Source: Acidimicrobiales bacterium
Lineage (GTDB): Bacteria; Actinomycetota; Acidimicrobiia; Acidimicrobiales; Poriferisodaliceae
Reading direction: 5' to 3'
Length of the DNA stretch: 6,197 nt
NCBI GenBank assembly: GCA_020631315.1
Contig: JAHDHM010000225.1
Location: 1-6,197, forward strand
The position numbers and the translations under genes are program-made. A model generated the notes under the pieces. That model worked only from the letters and a program-made list of their open reading frames with translations. It ran no database searches and had not been told where the DNA came from. Each line of letters opens with the position of its first letter. Positions within the stretch are counted from its first letter, which is position 1. This document shows, one piece after another, positions 1-6,186 of the stretch.

Positions 1-1154
1 AGTGTTCCGAGATCGCCCCGATGGGCAACCCATCGATCCAGCTTGTGCGCAGGTGCCCCCAGTCGGGCGAGCAGGCGACGCACGACCGGCGCCGGCAAGT
101 GACGGAGCTGATGGGTCGCCCAGGCTCGGCGGAACGAGGAGTACCCACCGAACAACTCGTCGCCGCCGAGGCCCGACAACGCGACCGAGAAGCCGGCGTC
201 ACGCACGGCCCTCGACACCAGGAACGTGTTGAGACCGTCGACGCTCGGCTGATCGGCAGCGTCGAAGAAGGCGTCGATGTCCGCCACGACCTCGGGGAGC
301 CGGACCTCCTCGACCCGATGATCCAGGCCGTACTCCCTGGCTGTCCGACGAGCCCGAACCGACTCATCGACCTCGCCGCCCGGACTCAATGTGATCGCCG
401 TGGCCTCTCCGCCGACGTCGCGGATCGCACGCGCCAGGACGGCCGAGTCGACGCCACCGCTCAGCAGCAGTGCCACCGGTACATCGGCGACCAGGTGGCG
501 CTCGACCGACGCACGGATCGCGTCGCCGAGTGTGGCCGTTGTCCTCTGGGGCTCGGGGAGCGCCGACGCCGTGCCGCCGATGGCTCCGTGGGTTCCCGGC
601 AGCACCTCGTCGACACCGTCGAACATGGTCGTGCCGACCACCGACCCGAACCGAAGCACAGAGGCAATCGCGGCCGGATTGATCGACGTCGAGCCGGTCA
701 GGGCGGGAACGCAACGAAGCTGACTGGCAATGGCGACCCCTTCGGCCGTCGCAGCGCGGTAGAGCGGTTTGATCCCGAACCGATCACGAGCGAACTGCCC
801 GCTCGCACCATTCGTCGCGACGCCGGCATACATCCCGCGTAGCTCGCCCACCGTTCCGTCGAGAAGGTGACGGCCGAACACTTCGGTGTCGCCATCGCTG
901 TCGAAGGTCCCGAGGCTCCGCAAGTCTTCGTAGTTGTAGATCTCGCCGTTGTAGAAGAGTTGGAGGTCGTCGGCCATTGCCATCGGCTGGGCGGATCCGT
1001 CGGACAGATCGATGATCGCGAGGCGACGATGCAGACCCCAGCCGTCGCCCATCTGTACCTCACCTCGGCCGTCGGGGCCTCGTCGGACGAGGACGGACTC
1101 GACCTCGTCGACCGAAACGGGCTGACCGTTCAGGAGCACCGCGAAGCCACACAT
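1..1154 (-). CDS. asnB: Asparagine synthase (glutamine-hydrolysing), AsnB-like amidotransferase; partial, C-terminus off the left edge
   Basis: Family role: an N-terminal glutaminase domain frees ammonia from glutamine, and a C-terminal ATP-pyrophosphatase domain activates a carboxylate as an acyl-adenylate that the ammonia then amidates. Seen: the protein starts MCGF, so Cys2 becomes the N-terminal nucleophile after Met removal. Class-II amidotransferase motifs follow: RRGPDG (24-29), HRRLAIIDLS (42-51), YNGEIYNY (68-75), DTEV (89-92) and ARDRFGIKPLY (122-132). The synthetase part has the PP-loop SGGVDS (232-237), DQPSVDGLNT (301-310) and LSGLGGDELFGGY (326-338). No key residue is missing. 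The 384 residues seen are about 60% of a usual 600-650-residue AsnB; the break is the window edge, not a truncation. The ATG shares one base with the stop of the preceding glycosyltransferase (TGATG), and a GAGG lies 10 bases upstream. Context suggests amidation of a sugar acid or glycan-linked carboxylate rather than housekeeping asparagine synthesis, but this is inference. Family assignment is very secure, substrate is not. Confidence 0.95.
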   Translation of the reverse strand, partial: MCGFAVLLNGQPVSVDEVESVLVRRGPDGRGEVQMGDGWGLHRRLAIIDLSDGSAQPMAMADDLQLFYNGEIYNYEDLRSLGTFDSDGDTEVFGRHLLDGTVGELRGMYAGVATNGASGQFARDRFGIKPLYRAATAEGVAIASQLRCVPALTGSTSINPAAIASVLRFGSVVGTTMFDGVDEVLPGTHGAIGGTASALPEPQRTTATLGDAIRASVERHLVADVPVALLLSGGVDSAVLARAIRDVGGEATAITLSPGGEVDESVRARRTAREYGLDHRVEEVRLPEVVADIDAFFDAADQPSVDGLNTFLVSRAVRDAGFSVALSGLGGDELFGGYSSFRRAWATHQLRHLPAPVVRRLLARLGAPAHKLDRWVAHRGDLGT

Positions 1155-2113
1155 CAGGCGAGCGCCTCGACGATGAGAGCCCGGAGCTCCCGGGCATGGT
1201 CCGACCAGCGACGCGGTGGCACCGGCGTCGGCCGAGGTCCGGCAAGCGCTGCGGACAAGCCGGCGGCGATGGCGGCCTCGTCCCCCTCCACGAGGGTTCC
1301 TGCAGCGGCGACCTCTTCGGTCACCGGCATCCGCCGGGCCACCAGTGGAGCGCCGCAGGCCAACGCCTCGAGATAGGGGTGGCCGAACGTCTCACGGTCG
1401 GAGAGCAGCACGGCGGCCGCTGCGCCCCGATACAGCCGGGCCAACGTCGAGCGGTCCACCGAGCCGAGGACATCCACCCGATCGGTGACACCGAGCGATC
1501 GAGCGACATCGAGCGCCTCGTCGACGAGCGCCGGATCGACCGGATGTCCAGCGATCTTCAATCGCAGGGCCGCACGCTCGGCGCTCACGGCGGCGAATGC
1601 TCGCACGGTCGCCTCGTGGTGCTTCCACGGGTACCAGTCGCCGACATCGAGCAGGAACTCACCCTGCTCAACCGGACCACCCGGATCGAACTCGTCGCTC
1701 ACACCGAACGGCACGACTTCCTGTCGACCGCGGCATCGCTCCCCCACGGCATCGGCGAAGGTCCGGGTGGCGAACACCGCGACGTCGGCGACCCGGGCGT
1801 TGTGGGCCACGACCCGCCGGCGGATCTCGTTCTTCGCCCCACCACCGGGCTGCCAGCAGTTCCAGTTGCGGACGAGCATGATCGTCGACCGACGACCGCC
1901 CAGCCCGAGGTTGCCCGATTCGGCGAGACCCAGCACGACATCGGGTCGATTGCCGGGTCGGGTGAGCGGAACGGCCGGCGCGCCGTCGTCCGGCCGCAAC
2001 AGCCGGACGTCGAGGCCGTCCAGCGTCGGCACGAGATGCCGCTCGACGGCGTCGAGCACCGTCCGCCCGCCACCCGTCCGGGCGGTGCGAGCGTCGATCC
2101 AGAGTGTCGTCAT
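1154..2113 (-). CDS. GT4-type (GT-B fold) glycosyltransferase, 319 aa
   Basis: Likely transfers one sugar from a nucleotide-sugar donor to the growing lipid-linked repeat unit at the cytoplasmic membrane face. Seen: the C-terminal donor-binding half is clear. It contains VPFGVSDEF (134-142), a strand-turn DVGDWYPWKHH (156-166) matching the 'GR..P.K' region, IAGH (187-190), and the acidic E-x7-E motif of GT4 enzymes at E241 and E249 within ETFGHPYLEALACGAPLVA. The N-terminal acceptor half is short (about 130 residues) and begins MTTLWIDART with a glycine-rich RTGGGRT at 12-18. The protein is somewhat shorter than typical 350-400-residue members. Start choice: the frame stays open 88 codons further upstream, but that stretch lies inside the preceding gene and reads as arginine-rich shadow sequence; the chosen ATG overlaps the preceding stop as ATGA. 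No signal peptide or membrane segment is visible. Donor, acceptor and linkage cannot be read from sequence. Confidence 0.88.
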   Translation of the reverse strand: MTTLWIDARTARTGGGRTVLDAVERHLVPTLDGLDVRLLRPDDGAPAVPLTRPGNRPDVVLGLAESGNLGLGGRRSTIMLVRNWNCWQPGGGAKNEIRRRVVAHNARVADVAVFATRTFADAVGERCRGRQEVVPFGVSDEFDPGGPVEQGEFLLDVGDWYPWKHHEATVRAFAAVSAERAALRLKIAGHPVDPALVDEALDVARSLGVTDRVDVLGSVDRSTLARLYRGAAAAVLLSDRETFGHPYLEALACGAPLVARRMPVTEEVAAAGTLVEGDEAAIAAGLSAALAGPRPTPVPPRRWSDHARELRALIVEALA

Positions 2114-3168
2114 GTCCCACCACCGAGGGCTGCGGCGATGCCCCTTCGCAACTCGTTCGTGGCCGAGACGTAGGTGACGCGCCGGGCGGCGGTGCGACAT
2201 CGCTCGGGCTCGGGCAATGCGGCGAGGAGTTCGAGACACGCTTCGGCGAGCCCGGCAGCGTCGGGCGAGCAGACTCGGCCGACGGCGTCGTCCAACAGAT
2301 CGTCGACCGAGCCGACGGCGTCCGTGGCGACCACGGCGGCACCATTCGCGAGCGCTTCGTGCACGACCACACCCCACGGTTCGGCGAGCGACGGGACGAC
2401 CACGACCTGCGCCGCCCGCATCGCAGCGGCGACCTCGCTCGGCGGCACCGCCCCGAGCACGATCGCACGGCTCGCATCGACCGCGGATCGGATCGGCCCA
2501 TCACCGATCACGGTCAGAGACACGCCGGCATCGGCGAGCAGCTCGGCCACCGCCGGCAGCAGTGCCGCGCCTTTGTGTTCCAACAACCGACCGACGAACA
2601 GCACACCGGTCCGATCGTCGCTCTCGACGGCGGCGAGCGCATCTGCGTCGCAGGTGTTCCCGTGCACGACGACGGTCGGCAGGTCGACGCCGAGCGACTT
2701 CACGAAGGCCTCCGCTCGTGTGCTGATCGGCCAGGCGGCCGCCGCACCTTCGAGCACGAAGTCGCGGATCCTGGCCGCGACTGGCGCCGGCATGCGCGAC
2801 TGCGACTGCTGCCGCCAGGTCTCGAACATCACGACGTAGGGCACCTTGCGACGCCGGCACCACCAGATCACCTGCCAGGCAGCCGGGTGGGCCCATCCGG
2901 GGACCGACACGAGATCTGGAGCGACCTCGTCGAGAGCCTCGGTGAGCCCACGGCTCAGGCGAGGAAAGAAGCCCGAGCGGGTGCCACCGAGATCGGCCGA
3001 CCGCACAACCGTCGAGGTCGCCGAGGCCCCACCCTCCCAGGGCCGGTCCGACTGGCCCTCGGCCAGGTAGATCTCATGGATGTCGAGGCCGGATGCCCGG
3101 GCGTGGTCGAGCCAGCCGGTCCGATAGGAGACCGGAATCTCCAGGACGAACGCGAGTCGCGTGCTCAC
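2110..3168 (-). CDS. GT4-type (GT-B fold) glycosyltransferase, 352 aa
   Basis: Likely a second sugar transferase of the repeat-unit assembly line, cytoplasmic and peripheral to the membrane. Seen: the N-terminal Rossmann half opens with STRLAFVLEIPVSYRTGWL, and the acceptor half runs to about residue 165. The donor half carries FVGRLLEHKG (191-200), VIGDGP (220-225), VVVPSLAEPWGVVVHEALA (255-273) with the E-x7-E pair at E263 and E271, and a closing glycine/alanine-rich GAAVVATDAVGS. This is the standard order of a GT4 glycosyltransferase and the length is normal. Start choice: an in-frame ATG exists 51 codons upstream, but it lies inside the preceding gene and the extension is Arg/Gly/Cys-rich without family resemblance. 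The chosen GTG overlaps the preceding stop as GTGA and has GAGG 7 bases upstream. The 3' end overlaps the next gene by 4 bases. It differs clearly in sequence from the neighbouring GT4 protein, so it is not a recent duplicate. Sugar specificity is unknown. Confidence 0.9.
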   Translation of the reverse strand: MSTRLAFVLEIPVSYRTGWLDHARASGLDIHEIYLAEGQSDRPWEGGASATSTVVRSADLGGTRSGFFPRLSRGLTEALDEVAPDLVSVPGWAHPAAWQVIWWCRRRKVPYVVMFETWRQQSQSRMPAPVAARIRDFVLEGAAAAWPISTRAEAFVKSLGVDLPTVVVHGNTCDADALAAVESDDRTGVLFVGRLLEHKGAALLPAVAELLADAGVSLTVIGDGPIRSAVDASRAIVLGAVPPSEVAAAMRAAQVVVVPSLAEPWGVVVHEALANGAAVVATDAVGSVDDLLDDAVGRVCSPDAAGLAEACLELLAALPEPERCRTAARRVTYVSATNELRRGIAAALGGGT

Positions 3169-4133
3169 GCAGCGGCCTCGGCAAGTCGGCTCCCGGCCAC
3201 GGCGATGCCACCGGCCGCGACCAGAGCAAGCGCCAGACCGAGCGACGAGTCGAAACGAGCGGCGACCGAAAGAACAGCGGCCATCCCGGCGTAGAAGGCA
3301 CTCGTCTCCACATGAGTCCATCGGCCGCTCGCGAGGCGTTGGTAGGTGTGCTCACGGTGGGGACGTAGGACGTCCGCTCCCCGCCGGAGGCGCCGGACGA
3401 GCGTCGCCGCGACGTCCGCGATGTAGGGAACGAACGGTACGGCCAGGACGACCGCCGAGCCGCCGTCGGCCCACGCAAGCACGGCCAGCGCGACCAACGC
3501 CGCGCCGAGGAAGTAGCTCCCGACATCACCGAGGAAGATCCGACCCCGCCCGTTGTGCACGAAGAAGCCGAGCGACGCACCAACCAGCGCCGCTGCGGCG
3601 AGCACCACCGGCCCGTCCTGCCCCCACGCGACGTGCATGGTCGAGGCTGCGATCACCGCGGCCGTCAGGGCTGAGATGCCGTTGATGCCGTCCATGAAGT
3701 TGAACGCGTTCACGAACCCGACCAGACCGACGAACGTCGCGACGGCGAGACCGACTGGGTGATCGGCCAGGACGAGCAGGCTGGCGCATGCGGCGAGTGC
3801 AACCTGCAGCAGCAACCGGGACCGGGCGGACAGCGATCGCCGGTCGTCGACACCGCCGACCACCCCGAGCAGGACTGCGACGACCACCAGCGCAACGGCG
3901 CTCACCGACCATCTCGGCACCTCTCCGGTGAGTGTCGCGACGGCACCGGACACGAGGGCGGCAAGTAGGACGACCACTCCGCCGCCACGCGGGACGGTCC
4001 CCGCATGGCTCGATCGTTCGCCTTCCACATCGACGATCGAGAGACGCACGAGCAGCTCGGCCGACATCGGTGTCAGCACCGCCACGAGCACGAACGCGCT
4101 CAGGAGGGCCGGTACGGCCGATGACCACCACAT
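3165..4133 (-). CDS. Polyprenyl-phosphate glycosyl-1-phosphate transferase (WecA/WbpL/MraY superfamily), 322 aa
   Basis: Integral membrane enzyme that moves a sugar-1-phosphate (usually an N-acetylhexosamine derivative) from a UDP donor onto undecaprenyl phosphate, the priming step of glycan assembly. Seen: about ten hydrophobic segments fill the chain. Family signatures appear in order: HAGTVPRGGG (43-52), GGVDDRRSLS (93-102) with the Asp pair D96/D97, AFNFMDGINGIS (143-154), FLGDVGSYFLG (200-210) and PHREHTYQRL (258-267). The HREHxYQ loop resembles that of WbpL-like transferases, which use QuiNAc/FucNAc-type donors, rather than the HxHH form typical of WecA; this fits the dehydratase just upstream, but specificity is inferred. 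The length of 322 matches the family (about 310-350). The ATG lies 11 bases after the preceding stop and has no clear Shine-Dalgarno; the next in-frame starts (GTG, residues 15 and 17) would cut into the first membrane segment. The stop overlaps the following GTG start by 4 bases. Confidence 0.93.
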   Translation of the reverse strand: MWWSSAVPALLSAFVLVAVLTPMSAELLVRLSIVDVEGERSSHAGTVPRGGGVVVLLAALVSGAVATLTGEVPRWSVSAVALVVVAVLLGVVGGVDDRRSLSARSRLLLQVALAACASLLVLADHPVGLAVATFVGLVGFVNAFNFMDGINGISALTAAVIAASTMHVAWGQDGPVVLAAAALVGASLGFFVHNGRGRIFLGDVGSYFLGAALVALAVLAWADGGSAVVLAVPFVPYIADVAATLVRRLRRGADVLRPHREHTYQRLASGRWTHVETSAFYAGMAAVLSVAARFDSSLGLALALVAAGGIAVAGSRLAEAAA

Positions 4134-4144
4134 GTCGGGCGAAA

Positions 4145-5962
4145 CTACTGGTCGCGCGCGGCGAGCCGGCTGTGGATGGCCAACTCGGTGCGAATCGCAT
4201 CAGCCGTGAGCAACAGGCCCGGCGCCGACGCCGCCAGCGACGTCGGCTCGAGCGACGTGCACCCACCGGTGTGGAAGACACGCTCGTGCGAGCGGTTGAC
4301 GCCGACTTCGTCGGCAGCCCGCAGCACCTCGTGGAGCTTCTCTCCCCGCCGAAGACCGGTGTACACGATCTCGGCCGCCGAGTCGGACAACTCGATCAGT
4401 CGCCGAGCGAGGTCGGCGATCTTCACCGGGTTGCCCATGTCGAGGATGCAGATCTCGCCCGGCAAGGCATCGGCACCGGCCTGCAACACCAGCCGAACCG
4501 CCTCGGGAATCGTCATGAAGTAGCGGGTCACATCCGGATGCGTGACCGTGACCGGGCCGCCCTCGGCGATCTGATGACGGAACGTCGGCAACACGCTGCC
4601 TCGGCTGCCGAGCACGTTGCCGAACCGGACCGACACGTACGTCCGCCCGGTGTCTTCGGCGACCTGCGCCGTCAGCCGCTCGGCGGCGAGCTTGGTGATG
4701 CCGAGCACACTCGTCGGATCGGCGGCCTTGTCGGTGCTGACGTTCACGAACCGATCGACACCGTGTCGACGGGCGGCATCGAGCACGTTCGCCGTGCCGA
4801 GCACGTTCGTCTTGATGCCCTCGCCGGCATTCCGCTCGAGCAGTGTGAGGTGCTTCAGCGCCGCAGCATGGAAGACCACATCCGGCTGATGCTCGGCGAA
4901 CACCTCGTCGAGTCGACCGGCATCACGAATGTCCGCGACCACGAGGGCGCCGGTGTCGAGAAGCGCTCGACCTTCGATCGAGAGCTGGAGTGCATGGAGT
5001 GCCGACTCGTCGCGATCGAGCATGATCAAGTTGCGAGGAGCGAGCTGGTAGAGCTGACGACACAGTTCGGAGCCGATGGAACCACCAGCTCCCGTCACGA
5101 GAACCGTCCGCTTGGTCACGTAGCTCGAGATGGCGTCCAAGTCGACGGCTACCTCAGCGCGACCCAGGAGGTCCGCCTCGGTGGGCTCACGGATGTCGTC
5201 GACCCGGAGGAGACCGAGCAACTCCGAGGTCGAGGGCAACACCCGCACCTCGAGCCCGGCCGCATCGGCGGCATCGGTCAGCTCGGTGATGAGCGCCGAA
5301 CTCGCCGAGGGGATGGCGATCAGCAGGATCTCGGCGCCCGTGGCGGCAGCAACGGCGACCATGTCGTCACGCGAACCGTCCACCGTGATGCCGGAGACGA
5401 CGCGATTGCGCTTGTGGGGGTCATCATCGAGGAGGGCGACCGGCATGTAGGCCGATGAGCGATCACGTCGCATCGAGCGGACGATCTGCTCCCCACCTTC
5501 ACCAGCGCCGAACACGACGACACGCTTCGGCGCAACGCCGCCGGTCGGGGCGAGGCGGACGTCCTGGTAGGAGCGCCACGCACCACGAGCCACCAGCATG
5601 AGGAACAGGGCGATCGGCATCGACGCGAGGAGGACCCGGAGCGGCAGGGGCCCGTCGAGCACGAACTCGTTGGCGAGAATCACGAGAGCGGCAACGGCCG
5701 TCCAGGTCGGCACCAGGCGGCGCATCTCATCGATGGACCCGATGCGAGTCCGGGCGATGTGGAACCGGTTCGCCGAGCCGAGTGCACCGTAGAGCACGGT
5801 GAGAATCGCGGCGAGCACGACAACTCGGCGGCCGTCGATGACGGCGAGCATGGCATCAGCGAGCCACGTCGCAACCCCGAGCGCGGCGTACCACGCGAGC
5901 AGATCGGCGGCCAGGAGGAGGCCACCACGCCACCTCATCGCCTCGCTTCTCAGTTTCGCCAC
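4145..5962 (-). CDS. capD: Membrane-anchored NDP-sugar 4,6-dehydratase, CapD/WbpM/PglF family, 605 aa
   Basis: Family role: NAD(P)-dependent conversion of UDP-GlcNAc (or a related UDP-HexNAc) to the 4-keto-6-deoxy sugar, first step towards QuiNAc, FucNAc or bacillosamine-type residues. Seen: four hydrophobic segments (about 14-32, 46-62, 87-103, 107-126) form the membrane anchor. A first nucleotide-binding domain starts at VVVFGAGEGGEQIV (148-161). The catalytic SDR domain has TGAGGSIGSEL (290-300), HAAALKHLTLLE (365-376), NVSTDKAADP (407-416), LGITK (420-424), RFGNVLGSRGSVLPTF (446-461) and RYFMTIPEA (480-488), with LRRGEKLHE at 537-545. The length is that of long family members (about 600-660). 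The SDR Tyr/Met position before xxxK is Leu420. GTG at 5962 is chosen because a GGGG lies 4 bases upstream; ATG at 5938 (residue 9) is an alternative that keeps all domains. It is the first gene of the operon. The family is certain; the exact product sugar is not. Confidence 0.95.
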   Translation of the reverse strand: MAKLRSEAMRWRGGLLLAADLLAWYAALGVATWLADAMLAVIDGRRVVVLAAILTVLYGALGSANRFHIARTRIGSIDEMRRLVPTWTAVAALVILANEFVLDGPLPLRVLLASMPIALFLMLVARGAWRSYQDVRLAPTGGVAPKRVVVFGAGEGGEQIVRSMRRDRSSAYMPVALLDDDPHKRNRVVSGITVDGSRDDMVAVAAATGAEILLIAIPSASSALITELTDAADAAGLEVRVLPSTSELLGLLRVDDIREPTEADLLGRAEVAVDLDAISSYVTKRTVLVTGAGGSIGSELCRQLYQLAPRNLIMLDRDESALHALQLSIEGRALLDTGALVVADIRDAGRLDEVFAEHQPDVVFHAAALKHLTLLERNAGEGIKTNVLGTANVLDAARRHGVDRFVNVSTDKAADPTSVLGITKLAAERLTAQVAEDTGRTYVSVRFGNVLGSRGSVLPTFRHQIAEGGPVTVTHPDVTRYFMTIPEAVRLVLQAGADALPGEICILDMGNPVKIADLARRLIELSDSAAEIVYTGLRRGEKLHEVLRAADEVGVNRSHERVFHTGGCTSLEPTSLAASAPGLLLTADAIRTELAIHSRLAARDQ

Positions 5963-5966
5963 GTCG

Positions 5967-5970
5967 CCCC
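5967..5970 (-). promoter_or_regulatory. Possible ribosome binding site for the dehydratase gene
   Basis: On the minus strand a purine-rich stretch with GAGGTAGGCGGGG precedes the GTG at 5962. The GGGG ends 4 bases before it. The alternative ATG at 5938 has GAGG only 2 bases before it, which is too close for normal initiation. This favours the GTG start, but the match to a Shine-Dalgarno is imperfect. Confidence 0.35.
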
Positions 5971-5997
5971 GCCTACCTCGTCCACACCATCGGAACC

Positions 5998-6026
5998 ACC
6001 GCCATGGGCCCGAGGCCCATGGTGGT
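5998..6026 (-). repeat. Strong inverted repeat in the presumed 5' leader (13-bp stem, 3-base loop)
   Basis: The arms 5998-6010 (accgccatgggcc) and 6014-6026 (ggcccatggtggt) pair over 13 positions, with one G-T wobble and a 3-base loop (6011-6013). The central nine pairs are perfect. On the minus strand it lies 36-64 bases before the GTG start of the dehydratase. No T-run follows on either strand, so it is not a classic intrinsic terminator. It could be an RNA hairpin in the leader, a protein-binding palindrome, or an unusual terminator for a transcript coming from the right. Confidence 0.6.
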
Positions 6027-6098
6027 CGCCCACTCGATCAATCTGCAACCCTGCGTCGCACACGTCACGTCGGTAGGAACCTGACGGTTGCGACTCGG

Positions 6099-6126
6099 AG
6101 TATTCTGCCACGGAGGCCATTGTCTC
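6099..6126 (-). promoter_or_regulatory. Weak promoter-like -35/-10 pair for the operon
   Basis: On the minus strand GAGACA (6126-6121) is followed after 16 bases by AATACT (6104-6099). Each box matches 4 of 6 bases of the TTGACA/TATAAT consensus. A start site near 6091 would give a leader of about 130 bases containing the 5998-6026 hairpin. The -35-like box is half of the 11-base palindrome TGTCTGAGACA. Matches of this quality occur by chance, so this is only a candidate. Confidence 0.25.
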
Positions 6127-6131
6127 AGACA
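6121..6131. repeat. 11-base palindrome TGTCT-C-AGACA
   Basis: A perfect 5-bp dyad around one central base, overlapping the candidate -35 box. It abuts the next dyad at 6130-6149. Could be an operator half of a repressor or activator site; too short to be sure it is not chance. Confidence 0.3.
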
Positions 6132-6149
6132 TCCCCACCCTGGGGGATG
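6130..6149. repeat. Inverted repeat with CCCCA-N3-TGGGG core
   Basis: Arms 6130-6136 (catcccc) and 6143-6149 (ggggatg) pair perfectly over 7 bp around a 6-base centre. Read as a DNA site, the core is CCCCA (6133-6137), three bases, TGGGG (6141-6145). It sits directly upstream of the candidate -35 box, where a transcription activator would bind. It could equally fold as an RNA hairpin if transcription starts further right. Confidence 0.4.
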
Positions 6150-6162
6150 GGTCGCATGACCC
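6149..6162. repeat. Small inverted repeat GGGTC-N4-GACCC
   Basis: A perfect 5-bp stem with a 4-base loop (gcat, 6154-6157), immediately adjoining the 6130-6149 dyad. Its position next to several other dyads is the main reason to note it; alone it would be unremarkable in GC-rich DNA. Confidence 0.3.
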
Positions 6163-6170
6163 GGGAAGCC

Positions 6171-6186
6171 GGTGGGACAAGCCACC
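6171..6186. repeat. Small inverted repeat GGTGG-N6-CCACC
   Basis: Arms 6171-6175 and 6182-6186 pair perfectly over 5 bp. With the two dyads to its left it forms a run of three potential stem-loops between 6130 and 6186. No T-run follows, so there is no clear terminator. Confidence 0.25.

Noticed and set aside
21..842. 273-codon plus-strand open frame at the left end
   Set aside because: Lies opposite the AsnB coding sequence, whose motifs are intact throughout; the product looks like low-complexity shadow translation.
1..1154. Truncated or pseudogenised asparagine synthase
   Set aside because: The reading frame is open to the window edge with all motifs intact; the missing C-terminus is explained by the window boundary.
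2114..2377. 88-codon upstream extension of the 319-residue glycosyltransferase
   Set aside because: It overlaps the conserved C-terminal part of the preceding GT4 gene and reads as Arg-rich shadow sequence; the ATGA overlap gives a better start at 2113.
2104..3294. 396-codon plus-strand open frame opposite a glycosyltransferase gene
   Set aside because: Antisense shadow of the GT4 gene; composition is Arg/Gly/His-rich with no domain signature.
3169..3321. 51-codon upstream extension of the 352-residue glycosyltransferase
   Set aside because: It lies inside the membrane transferase gene and resembles no GT4 N-terminus; the GTG at 3168 has GAGG at a good distance.
3932..5458. 508-codon open frame on the plus strand opposite the dehydratase gene
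   Set aside because: It is antisense to a gene with unmistakable family motifs. Its product is Arg/His/Asp-rich without recognisable domains, as expected from mirrored codon bias in GC-rich DNA.
5998..6026. Intrinsic terminator at the long inverted repeat
   Set aside because: The stem is strong, but no run of T follows on either strand, so I report it only as an inverted repeat.
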